A stretch of DNA of 64,000 nt from NCBI RefSeq assembly GCF_001689125.2, contig NZ_CP015405.2, positions 3,850,501 to 3,914,500 of the forward strand. The letters run 5' to 3'. Shown here in pieces: positions 34,599-42,930 of this stretch (position 1 is its first letter; each line of letters opens with the position of its first letter). This DNA comes from Blautia pseudococcoides. Lineage in GTDB: Bacteria; Bacillota; Clostridia; Lachnospirales; Lachnospiraceae. Both the position numbers and the translations under genes were made by a program. The notes beneath the pieces were generated by a model. That model was not told the origin of the DNA and searched no databases. It saw only the letters and a program-made list of their open reading frames with translations.

Positions 34599-35607
34599 TT
34601 TCTTCGTTCACTTCCCCTCTGACTAATTTATTCTCCAAATTCTGCCTGTGACAGGCCACAAAATGTCCCGGCTCCACTTCTACCAGAGGCGGTACTTCAT
34701 CCCTGCATTTGTCCGTCACATAAGGACAGCGGTTGTAGAAGTTACAGCATTTTCCTGTCAAACGCAGGTCAGGCGGTGTTCCAGGTATGGTGTTCAGAAT
34801 TCCTTTGTTCTCATCAGAGAGCTTTGGCATAGAATCCAGAAGCCCCCAGGTATACGGATGCATGGGTTTGGCATACAGCTCTTTAGTGGTCGCATACTCA
34901 ACCGTATTGCCCGCATAGAGCACCATAACTGTATCGCACATTTCCCATACAACACCCAGGTTATGGGTGATCAGCAGGATAGAAGTATTATACTCGTCCT
35001 GCAGTTCCTGCAGAAGCGCCAGCACCTGGGCCTGAACGGTAACGTCAAGAGCGGTTGTCGGCTCATCGGCAATGACCAGTTTAGGCTTACAGCATACTGC
35101 CATAGCTATGATAACACGCTGGCACATACCGCCGGACAACTCATATGGATATGCCTCCATACGTTTTTCCGGCTGGGGGATCCCTACCTTTTTCAGCGCT
35201 TCCACTGCCATATTCCAGGCTGTCTTTTTATCCACATCCTGATGGGCGCAGATCATCTCAACCATCTGGTTTCCGATTTTAAATACCGGGTCCAGGCTTG
35301 TCATGGGGTCCTGGAAAATAACTGCTATATCCTTGCCGCGGAAGTCCAAAAGCTCTTTCTTGGTAAGCTTCAGCACATCCTTGCCGTCAAAGTCGATCTT
35401 GCCGCCCACAATTTTTCCGGTACGCGGCGGAAGCAGACGTATAATGGATGAGGAGCTTACACTCTTGCCTGAGCCGGATTCTCCCACAATTCCCATGGTC
35501 TCTCCCTTTTTCAACTCAAAACTGACACCATCCACTGCTTTTGACACGCCGCTTGCAAGGAAAAAGTAAGTCTTTAAATCTTTTACTGTCAGTAAGGTAT
35601 CACTCAT
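34588..35607 (-). CDS. Oligopeptide ABC transporter ATP-binding protein (OppD/DppD-like)
   Basis: 339 residues. Walker A GESGSGKSVS, signature LSGGMCQRVIIAMAVCCKPK, Walker B LVIADEPTTALD, and C-terminal CCNFYNRCPYVTDKC typical of OppD with an Fe-S-like cysteine set. GAGG lies before the ATG. It works with the OppF-like partner to power peptide import. Confidence 0.96.
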   Translation of the reverse strand: MSDTLLTVKDLKTYFFLASGVSKAVDGVSFELKKGETMGIVGESGSGKSVSSSSIIRLLPPRTGKIVGGKIDFDGKDVLKLTKKELLDFRGKDIAVIFQDPMTSLDPVFKIGNQMVEMICAHQDVDKKTAWNMAVEALKKVGIPQPEKRMEAYPYELSGGMCQRVIIAMAVCCKPKLVIADEPTTALDVTVQAQVLALLQELQDEYNTSILLITHNLGVVWEMCDTVMVLYAGNTVEYATTKELYAKPMHPYTWGLLDSMPKLSDENKGILNTIPGTPPDLRLTGKCCNFYNRCPYVTDKCRDEVPPLVEVEPGHFVACHRQNLENKLVRGEVNEENEG

Positions 35608-35620
35608 AATAACTCCTCAT

Positions 35621-36802
35621 CTATTCGTATTTTTCCTTCATTTCCTTAAAGTCTCTTCTGACCGCCTCCAAAAGCTCCGGATTTGTCAGAACATCCACGG
35701 CAGTCATAGCCATGGCTTTGGAACCAACTGCAATGGTCTTGTGTCCGGCTTCGCTGTAGCAGGCATCCTCAAACTCTTTTGTATGACCTCTGGTCTCCGG
35801 CACTACCAGCACATAAGACTGCAGTCCCGGTATCTCATGGGTCACATTTCCCATGTCCGTACAGCCGATGCCCAGAGCTTTCTCTCTCGGCCTCACGATC
35901 TCGCCCAGGTCTGTGAAATTCTTTTCCAAGGCATTTTCCAAAGACTGGTTGTTGCGGATATCCTCATAGGAAAGTCCGTCATAGGAAAACTCCAGTCTTG
36001 TATTGGTAATGGCAGCTACGTGCTCACAGATATTCTTGAAACGCTCCAGCAGCTCCAGCTTATACTTCATGCTGAAGGAACGAATGGTGAACTTGGCCTG
36101 ACAATGATCCGGTATATAGATTGGCTCTTCTCCGCCCTTGGAGATGACACCAATGATCTTGCCTTTGTCAGCCAGCTCCAGACGCATGGAATTTACGATC
36201 TGGAACAGGTCCAGCACAGGATTCAGGGCACTGATCCCCTCCTCCGGCCATGTGGCTGCATGGGATGTTTTTCCATAGTAGTCCACGATCACATCTGTCC
36301 GGGAATAAGAGATATCATTCACCACGGTATCGCTGGCTGAGTGAAGGATCATGGCAATATCCAGCCCCTGAAAGGCGCCGTTGTTCAACATGATTATCTT
36401 ACCGCCGCCGCCTTCCTCCGCAGGAGTTCCGAATACGGTCACTTTACCGCCAATCTCATCCATGACAGAATGGACCGCTTCGCCGGCTCCAACTGCCATA
36501 GCACACATCAGATTATGTCCGCAGGAATGCCCCATTCCCGGAACCGCGTCAAATTCGCCGAAAATACCGATATTTGGACCTTCCTTCCCTGTGTCATACA
36601 CAGCTCTCACGGAAGTTTCAACACCGCCCACACCTGTTGTCACCTGAAAGCCGAATTTCTTAAGAAGTTCTGACATGGATCTGCAGGCATGAAATTCATT
36701 AAAATTATATTCCGGATGTTCCCAAACCGTGTTGGAAAGTCCGATCAACTCAGGCAGAATCTCCTCCACCCTCTTTTGTACTCTCTCTTTAAAATCGCTC
36801 AT
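35621..36802 (-). CDS. M20D amidohydrolase (AbgB-like)
   Basis: 393 residues. Conserved GHSCGHNLM (metal cysteine/histidine), FGTPAEEGGGGK, and a late GHTKEF. The pattern is that of amidohydrolases such as p-aminobenzoyl-glutamate hydrolase, indoleacetyl-amino acid hydrolases and aminoacylases. It is encoded between the permease and ATPase genes of the importer, which ties its substrate to the imported molecule: an amide-linked amino acid or peptide is the best guess. Confidence 0.92.
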   Translation of the reverse strand: MSDFKERVQKRVEEILPELIGLSNTVWEHPEYNFNEFHACRSMSELLKKFGFQVTTGVGGVETSVRAVYDTGKEGPNIGIFGEFDAVPGMGHSCGHNLMCAMAVGAGEAVHSVMDEIGGKVTVFGTPAEEGGGGKIIMLNNGAFQGLDIAMILHSASDTVVNDISYSRTDVIVDYYGKTSHAATWPEEGISALNPVLDLFQIVNSMRLELADKGKIIGVISKGGEEPIYIPDHCQAKFTIRSFSMKYKLELLERFKNICEHVAAITNTRLEFSYDGLSYEDIRNNQSLENALEKNFTDLGEIVRPREKALGIGCTDMGNVTHEIPGLQSYVLVVPETRGHTKEFEDACYSEAGHKTIAVGSKAMAMTAVDVLTNPELLEAVRRDFKEMKEKYE

Positions 36803-36816
36803 CTGGCACCTCCTGC

Positions 36817-37719
36817 TTATTTCTTCATCTTCGGGTCAAGTACGTCACGGATGCCATCACCCAGAAGGTTGAATCCAAGAACTGTGACAAGGATGAACAG
36901 ACCGGAGATCATAGCTACATGAGGAGCCGTGTTCAGGCAGTCCTTACCCTGTCGCAGGATACTTCCCCAGGATGAAGTCGGTGTGGAGATACCAAGTCCT
37001 AAAAAGCTCAGGGCAGCCTCAGAAATAATGGCACCAGCAACGCCCAGTGTGGCGTAAACGATAACCGGGGAGAGAATGTTCGGCAGAATATGTGAAAACA
37101 GCATTCTCATATTGGAAACACCGATAACTCTTCCTGCGTTACAATATTCTTCATTTTTCACAATATGCACTTCACCGCGCACAACCCTGGCAAAACTGGG
37201 CACATTCCCCACACCGATGGCTATGATCACGTTGACAATTCCCGGTCCCAGGACTGTCATCAGGATAATGGACAGAAGGACAAACGGGAAAGCCAGAAGG
37301 CCGTCCATAATACGCATGATAAAAGCATCCATAAATCCGCCCATGTAACCGGCTACCAGCCCCAGCAGGATCCCAATGATACCTGCAACAATGGTACCGC
37401 CCACTGCGACGATGATGGAGACACGTGAACCATAGAGAACCCTGGCAAACAGGTCCCTTCCGAACTCATCCGTTCCGAAAATATGACCATTCTGCCCCGG
37501 AGTCAGAAAGGTGTCCAGAGGATGGATCTCATCCGGGTCCACATTTGTTATGATGGGAGCGAAAATGGCAATGAACACCATAAACAGCACGATGAAAAGA
37601 CCGATCATAGCCGTCTTATTTCTTTTCAGTTTATTCCAGACATTATTGGCCCGGCGCTCTTTTTTCAGCATGTCCTCCTGAGCTTTTACGCCTAAGGCTT
37701 CTGTATTCTGTGCGCTCAT
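36817..37719 (-). CDS. Oligopeptide ABC transporter permease (DppC-like)
   Basis: 300 residues. N-terminal membrane anchor (TAMIGLFIVLFMVFIAIFAP), then HIFGTDEFGRDLFARVLYGS, the DppC signature, and five more helices. The inner loop YCNAGRVIGVSNMRMLFSHI is the ATPase contact. It starts one base after the stop region of the DppB-like gene. Confidence 0.96.
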   Translation of the reverse strand: MSAQNTEALGVKAQEDMLKKERRANNVWNKLKRNKTAMIGLFIVLFMVFIAIFAPIITNVDPDEIHPLDTFLTPGQNGHIFGTDEFGRDLFARVLYGSRVSIIVAVGGTIVAGIIGILLGLVAGYMGGFMDAFIMRIMDGLLAFPFVLLSIILMTVLGPGIVNVIIAIGVGNVPSFARVVRGEVHIVKNEEYCNAGRVIGVSNMRMLFSHILPNILSPVIVYATLGVAGAIISEAALSFLGLGISTPTSSWGSILRQGKDCLNTAPHVAMISGLFILVTVLGFNLLGDGIRDVLDPKMKK

Positions 37720-38682
37720 TTAGTTTCCTCCTTTTCCGCTTTCGTAGCTTACTCTCGGGTTGATCAGCATGTAGACCACGTCCACCAGCAAATTGACCAC
37801 AACGAACACCACTGCAATGAACAGGACGGTTCCCTGGATAAGCTGATAATCACGGTTGTCAATGGCACTTACGATCATGGTGCCCATCCCCGGCCAGGAG
37901 AAAATACTCTCTGTCAGAATAGCCCCGGTAAATGCCTGGGCAAGCTGAAGTCCCAGAACCGTAACGATTGGCGGCAGTGCATTTTTCAGTGCATGCTTCC
38001 AGATGACTACGCTCTCTTTGATACCTCTTGCACGGAGGGATTTTATAGAGTCATTATTCACAACTTCCAGCATACTGGAACGGGTGATCCTAGCAAATGT
38101 AGCTGTAGGTATGGTTGCCAGACAAAAACAGGGCAGGATCATATGGCTGATAAAATTCCCCAGTCCCTGACTCATATCACCCATACCCAGAGCCGGGAAC
38201 CAGCCCAGATTTACGCTGAACGTCATAACCAGCATCATACCTAACCAGAAGATAGGCATAGACACACCCACCAGAGCCAGGATCATGAACACATAATCCA
38301 GGATAGAATACTGGTGCAGTGCAGAAAAAACACCTATGGCAAGTCCGATGATCAATGCAATTACAAGACTTGTAAGGGTGATGACAAGTGTATTTGGAAT
38401 CCTCTCCGCGATCAGGCTTGTCACCGATTTGTTGTATACATAGGATTTTCCGAAATCCCCTTTCAGGACATTGAACATGTAATCCACATACTGTTCTCCC
38501 TTACTCTTATTCAGTCCCATCTCCTCTTCCAGTTCCTCAATGGCGTCCGGAGATGCCTGAGGCCCGAGTAAGCTTCGGGCTGGGTTACCTGGAATCATTC
38601 TGGTCAGAATAAAGGTTACCGTCACTACGATCAAGAGGGTTGGAATACTTTGTAAGATTCTCTTCAAAATGGTTTTTAACAC
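37720..38682 (-). CDS. Oligopeptide ABC transporter permease (DppB-like)
   Basis: 320 residues from a GTG start. Motifs FILTRMIPGNPARSLLGPQA and RITRSSMLEVVNNDSIKSLR match DppB/NikB permeases; GLQLAQAFTGAILTESIFSW precedes the last helix. It pairs with the DppC-like permease to form the channel. Confidence 0.96.
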   Translation of the reverse strand: MLKTILKRILQSIPTLLIVVTVTFILTRMIPGNPARSLLGPQASPDAIEELEEEMGLNKSKGEQYVDYMFNVLKGDFGKSYVYNKSVTSLIAERIPNTLVITLTSLVIALIIGLAIGVFSALHQYSILDYVFMILALVGVSMPIFWLGMMLVMTFSVNLGWFPALGMGDMSQGLGNFISHMILPCFCLATIPTATFARITRSSMLEVVNNDSIKSLRARGIKESVVIWKHALKNALPPIVTVLGLQLAQAFTGAILTESIFSWPGMGTMIVSAIDNRDYQLIQGTVLFIAVVFVVVNLLVDVVYMLINPRVSYESGKGGN

Positions 38683-38717
38683 GAATTTCTACCGCCCTTT
38701 TCATTTTAATCTGACAA

Positions 38718-38750
38718 GCAGGGGGCATCGCGAACAGCAATACCCCCTGC
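38718..38750 (-). other. Intercistronic hairpin after the peptide-binding protein gene
   Basis: GCAGGGGG and CCCCCTGC arms with a 17-nt loop, no T run. Such hairpins often stabilise the upstream mRNA and lower downstream expression, giving more binding protein than permease. Confidence 0.6.
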
Positions 38751-38777
38751 AACCTCATTTACTCTTAACTTAACTGA

Positions 38778-40439
38778 TTACTGTACTTTCCAGACATTTG
38801 TCCACGGTGTCACAAAGAACATCTGGTTGTCTGCCTTCTGTACAAAATCCTGTACTTCCGGATTCAGGCCGTGGATAACATTCTCGTTAGAGTAGAAGAT
38901 ACCCGGCAGTTCTTCTGTCACGATCCTCAGTGCTTTTTTATACATTTCTGCACGTTCGTTCTGGTCTGTCGCTTTCAATGCGTCGTCAAGCAGCTGGTCA
39001 ACTTCTGCGTTGGAGAATCCCTGACCATTGCCGAGAGCTCCGATCTCTTTGCTGGAGAACAGCTTGTTCAGGAAGAAGTACGGATCCGGATACCAGGTCC
39101 AGGACATGCCGTACATATGGGCGTTTCCTGAAGCTGCGGACTCACTGAAGGTACCCCACTCGCTCTTGTTGATGTTTACCGTAACATTCAGGTTTGTTTT
39201 TAAGTATGCCTGTACCAGAGTTGCCATTTTCTCACGTAATGCTGTATTGGAAATATAAAGGTCGCATTCAAATCCATCCGGATATCCTGCTTCTGTAAGG
39301 AGCTTCTTAGCGCCTTCCGGATCATAATCCGGTACCAGTTCTTCACAGGATGCATCATATCCCCAGGATCCCGGCGGCAGAGATAATTTAGCCGGAACAG
39401 CTTCCCCGTACTGGTAGATGCTGGCTGTCATTTCTTCCACGTTGATAGCCTTGATCAATGCTTCTCTTACTTTTTTGTCAGCTGTAGGTCCATTTACCTG
39501 GTTGAAGTAAATGTAAGCCACATGCAGACCCGGCATCTCCATTAACTGCAGTTTGGAGTCGTCACGTACGGACTTCACTGCCTCACCTGTGATACTGGAT
39601 GCTATATCAATTTCACCTGTCTTCAGGGCATTGGCTGCCTGGTTGGAATCTGTGATCACTTTGAATACCAGTTTGTCCAGGTTTGGTTCTGCTACCCAGT
39701 AATCCGGGTTTTTCACCAGTACAGACTGCTGGTCAAGCTCAAAGGATTCCATTGCAAATGGGCCTGTACCTACCAGATGTGCACCGAAGTCATCTCCCCA
39801 TCCCTCAACTTCCTCTTTGGGAACAATGGAGTTTCCTGCATCGGTAAGAGCTGTCAGGAACGCTGCGTTTGGCTCAGCCAGTGTACATGTCACTTCCCAG
39901 TCACCTGTCACTTCTGCGTTCTCCAGCATATCCAGACGATTCAGGGAAGAATCTTTTGCGGAACGGTTTAAGGAGTAAGCGATATCTTCTGCTGTCATCT
40001 CACGTCCGTCCTGGTATTTACCTTTCTGGAATTTTACACCCTGGCGGATTTTGAACACGTATGTAAGTCCGTCATCGCTGACTGTCCATTCCTCTGCCAA
40101 TGAAGGTACGATCTCTGATAAATCTTTGTTGTACTCAACAACCCTGTCACATACGTTGTTGATCACCTGGCCCTCATAAGAACCTGTATATTTCGCCGGG
40201 TCCAGATTCCTCGGTGAAGAGGATAAGGATACGGTAAGGGTTCCTCCCTTAGTAGGTTCGTCAGGCACTTCAATCTGTTCTTTTTCCACCTGTTCTGTTT
40301 CACCGCCGGATTCTGTTCCCGCTTCGGTTCCCTTATCAGCCGTGTCTTTTTTGCTGTCGTTTCCTGAGCTCCCACACGCTGTCAGGGAGGATACGCAGAG
40401 CACTGCGGCAAGCGCTAATGCTAAACTCTTTCTTTTCAT
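38778..40439 (-). CDS. Family 5 peptide-binding lipoprotein
   Basis: 553 residues from ATG at 40439 (AAAAGGAGG upstream; the frame opens 11 codons earlier). Signal peptide and lipobox end ALAAVLCVSSLTAC. SBP_bac_5 features: GGTLTVSLSSSPRNLDPAKY, WTVSDDGLTYVFKIRQGVKF and FLTALTDAGNSIVPKEEVEG. It is the capture component of the oligopeptide-type importer; the ligand is unknown. The genes downstream (two M20 hydrolases) point to peptides or acylated amino acids. Confidence 0.95.
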   Translation of the reverse strand: MKRKSLALALAAVLCVSSLTACGSSGNDSKKDTADKGTEAGTESGGETEQVEKEQIEVPDEPTKGGTLTVSLSSSPRNLDPAKYTGSYEGQVINNVCDRVVEYNKDLSEIVPSLAEEWTVSDDGLTYVFKIRQGVKFQKGKYQDGREMTAEDIAYSLNRSAKDSSLNRLDMLENAEVTGDWEVTCTLAEPNAAFLTALTDAGNSIVPKEEVEGWGDDFGAHLVGTGPFAMESFELDQQSVLVKNPDYWVAEPNLDKLVFKVITDSNQAANALKTGEIDIASSITGEAVKSVRDDSKLQLMEMPGLHVAYIYFNQVNGPTADKKVREALIKAINVEEMTASIYQYGEAVPAKLSLPPGSWGYDASCEELVPDYDPEGAKKLLTEAGYPDGFECDLYISNTALREKMATLVQAYLKTNLNVTVNINKSEWGTFSESAASGNAHMYGMSWTWYPDPYFFLNKLFSSKEIGALGNGQGFSNAEVDQLLDDALKATDQNERAEMYKKALRIVTEELPGIFYSNENVIHGLNPEVQDFVQKADNQMFFVTPWTNVWKVQ

Positions 40440-40480
40440 AATTTTCCTCCTTTTACTGCCTCGTTGTAACACTTTACCAG

Positions 40481-40543
40481 GATAAAGTTATTTATCTGTC
40501 CCATTTATATCAATTTTTCCTCAACAAAAAATATCTTGGGACA
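40481..40543. promoter_or_regulatory. Palindromic sites in the divergent control region
   Basis: A perfect palindrome GATAAA-GTTA-TTTATC (40481-40496) lies beside an inverted pair TGTCCCA (40497-40503) and TGGGACA (40537-40543). They lie between the binding-protein gene and the divergent DUF1177 gene, so one regulator could control both. No regulator gene is encoded locally. Confidence 0.45.
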
Positions 40544-40678
40544 AATTTTATAGGTATTATACCTTTTAGCGCTTTAAATTGCAACTCCTTTTTCGACATA
40601 ATACGCAAAAATCTATTGATTTTCGACAGTCGTTGTTATAGACTGAATAAAAACGCACATTTATGGGAGGAATTCATA

Positions 40679-41611
40679 ATGATTTTAAGACAGGTTTTGG
40701 AATTATTTGACATGCTTGACACACCGTCAGCAAACGGAAAACAGATCACAGAGTTATTAAAAGAGCGCGGCGCACATGAAGTTACCGTGGAGACCGTAAC
40801 CAGTGAAAAAGGCAGCACAGACTGCATCACTGTATTGATCAAAGGAAGCGACGGCAGATCAAGCGGCGGCAGCACCCCGACTCTGGGCATTATCGGACGT
40901 CTGGGCGGCCTGGGCGCACGCCCGGAACTGACAGGCTTCGTCTCCGACGGTGACGGTGCCCTGGCAGCACTCTCCGCAGGTCTGAAGCTTGCTGAGATGA
41001 ACAAAAACGGCGATGTACTGAAAGGCGACATTCTTGTAGCCACCCACATCTGCCCGGATGCTCCTACACAGGATCACTATCCTGTTCCGTTCATGGATTC
41101 ATCCATTGACATGCAGACCAACAACGAAAAAGAAGTAGACCCCCGCATGGACGCCATTATCTCCATTGACACCACAAAGGGCAACAAAGTCATCAACACC
41201 AACGGCTTTGCCATCTCCCCAACCATCAAGAGCGGCTACATTCTGGAAGTCAGCGATGACCTCTTGGACGTAATGACCCGCGTGACGGGAAAACTGCCGT
41301 ATGTATTCCCGGTTTCCCAGCAGGACATCACACCTTACGGCAATGACCTGCACCACTTAAACAGCATCCTGCAGCCTGCAACAGCTACAGATGCCCCTGT
41401 AGTAGGTGTCGCCATCACCACCGAGCAGCCGGTAGCCGGCTGTGCAACAGGTGCCAGCCATCCTCTTGACGTAGAATCCGCAGCAAGATTTGCAGTTGAA
41501 GTAGCCAAAGACTACGGAGAAGGCAAGATTTCCTTCTACAACGAACAGGAATACGCTCACCTTCTGGAACTCTACGGCGAAATGAAAGTCTTCCAGACCT
41601 TCGGCAGATAA
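40679..41611 (+). CDS. DUF1177 family protein
   Basis: 310 residues from ATG at 40679 (GGGAGG eight bases upstream). It matches my memory of DUF1177: ILRQVLELFDMLDTPSANGK, GIIGRLGGLGARPELTGFVS, ATHICPDAPTQDHYPVPFMD and GVAITTEQPVAGCATGASHP. A putative ligand-binding region is rich in D and H (ICPDAPTQDHYP). No biochemical role is known to me. It is followed by an AroM gene 96 bases on. The pair is divergent from an oligopeptide importer and M20 hydrolases, so a role in handling the imported compound is inferred. Confidence 0.85.
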   Translation: MILRQVLELFDMLDTPSANGKQITELLKERGAHEVTVETVTSEKGSTDCITVLIKGSDGRSSGGSTPTLGIIGRLGGLGARPELTGFVSDGDGALAALSAGLKLAEMNKNGDVLKGDILVATHICPDAPTQDHYPVPFMDSSIDMQTNNEKEVDPRMDAIISIDTTKGNKVINTNGFAISPTIKSGYILEVSDDLLDVMTRVTGKLPYVFPVSQQDITPYGNDLHHLNSILQPATATDAPVVGVAITTEQPVAGCATGASHPLDVESAARFAVEVAKDYGEGKISFYNEQEYAHLLELYGEMKVFQTFGR

Positions 41612-41707
41612 TAGAAAACCGCTTGCCGGATCTTCTGTCACCATAAAGAAAAAATACAGTTATGCAGCCAACACGGCTCCACAACAGAAAAAGACAAGGT
41701 GCTCACT

Positions 41708-42424
41708 ATGAAAAAATCTGATACAAATCAAACTCCGGCATCCCGGACCCAGATAAAAATAGGAGCCGTCACTATAGGACAGAGTCCCCGGACCGATATT
41801 ACCGGGGACATCTGTCCTTTATTGGCTCCCAACATAACCCTTGAGGAATACGGTGCCCTGGACCCCTTTGACAAAGACTACATCAACCAGAACTTCGCCC
41901 CCGGCCCGGACAGTTCCGTCCTGGTCACCCGTATGCGCGACGCCTCCCAGGTCATCATCGGTGAGGAACACATTCTCCCCCTGGTCCAGTCCTGCATCAC
42001 TCAGGCAGAAGCCGGCGGCTGTCAGGCCACCGTCCTCCTCTGCACCGGCAAATTCCCCAAACTCCGCCACGAAAGGATGCTGATCATCCCCCAGCCCCTC
42101 ATCCACAGCCTCCTGCAAAAACTGGCAGACGACCGTCCCATAGGTCTCCTGGTCCCGGACGAATCCCAAATCCCCCAGGCCCAAAGCTGGTTTTCCGAGA
42201 GCGACATCCAGGTCCAGGTCCAAGCCCTCTCCCCCTACTTAAAAAGCTCCCTTCTGCAAGAAAAAGCCCATTCCCTGCAAAAAGAAAATCTGTCCCTGAT
42301 CCTCCCCGACTGCATGGGTTACAGCATCGCCCTAAAAAAAGAACTGGAACACCACCTCCCCATCCCGATCCTCCTCCCCCGCACATTCATAGCCACCCTC
42401 CTAAACGAACTCTTCGGCTCCTGA
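41708..42424 (+). CDS. AroM family protein
   Basis: 238 residues from ATG at 41708 (AAGGTG upstream). Family blocks: IGAVTIGQSPRTDITGDICP, LEEYGALDPFD, and LVPDESQIPQAQSWF. The AroM family is named after an E. coli gene linked to the aromatic regulon, but its activity is unknown; it resembles aspartate/glutamate racemase-like folds in spacing. The coding strand is unusually pyrimidine- and C-rich, especially after 42,000. It is linked to DUF1177 and M20 hydrolases. Confidence 0.85.
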   Translation: MKKSDTNQTPASRTQIKIGAVTIGQSPRTDITGDICPLLAPNITLEEYGALDPFDKDYINQNFAPGPDSSVLVTRMRDASQVIIGEEHILPLVQSCITQAEAGGCQATVLLCTGKFPKLRHERMLIIPQPLIHSLLQKLADDRPIGLLVPDESQIPQAQSWFSESDIQVQVQALSPYLKSSLLQEKAHSLQKENLSLILPDCMGYSIALKKELEHHLPIPILLPRTFIATLLNELFGS

Positions 42425-42435
42425 TCCCCAGGAGC

Positions 42436-42597
42436 CCCCCACTTCCATCACCACAATCCGATCTTCCCCGCCCGCTCATGCCTTCCACTTCCGTCACCAT
42501 ATTCCGATCTTCCCCGCCCGCTCATGCCTTCCACTTCCGTCACCATATTCCGATCTTCCCCGCCCGCTCATGCCTTCCACTTCCGTCACCACAACCA
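42436..42597 (+). repeat. 46-bp tandem repeat, about 3.5 copies
   Basis: Two identical units of 46 bases (42482-42527 and 42528-42573, each starting CTTCCACTTCCGTCACCATA and ending CCCCGCCCGCTCATGC) are preceded by a slightly changed copy (from 42436) and followed by a half copy. There are no spacers and no cas genes, so it is not CRISPR. It lies directly upstream of the giant hairpin. Confidence 0.9.
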
Positions 42598-42598
42598 G

Positions 42599-42878
42599 GC
42601 ATGTGTGAAGGGAGGGCGGGCAGGCCCCATCGGTTCCCTTTCACGGGCAGGCCGGAGTGGGCTTAGTCCTGCTTAGGCAAAACGAGGCCCCGGTCAAGGA
42701 GAAATTTCGGTTACCATCCGAAATTTCAGGGCAGTTGAGCCATTCAGCCATAAAGGCTGGATGGCGGTTCTGCCCGGTGCCTTGACCGGGGCCTCGTTTT
42801 GACTTAGCAGGACTTGCCCGCGGAGGCTGCCCGTGAAAGGGAACCAATGGGGTCTGTCTGCCCTCCCTTCACGCATGC
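42599..42878 (+). repeat. 280-nt near-perfect hairpin with forked tip
   Basis: A left arm (42599-42699) and right arm (42780-42878) of about 100 bases pair almost completely, for example AACGAGGCCCCGGTCAAGG with CCTTGACCGGGGCCTCGTT, and GGTTCCCTTTCACGGGCAG with CTGCCCGTGAAAGGGAACC. The 80-base tip carries two more perfect hairpins: GAAATTTCGG-N7-CCGAAATTTC (42701-42727), and GGGCAG/CTGCCC enclosing CCATTCAGCC/GGCTGGATGG (42729-42775). Most of the non-Watson-Crick positions in the arms and tip are G-U when read as plus-strand RNA. No open frame covers it. Confidence 0.9.
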
Positions 42879-42930
42879 CGTCCGTGAGCCACCACACACT
42901 AAGCCGCAATCCGCAATCCACAAATCCTCT

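Noticed and set aside
42436..42597. CRISPR array
   Set aside because: The units are directly joined without spacers and there are no cas genes in the window.
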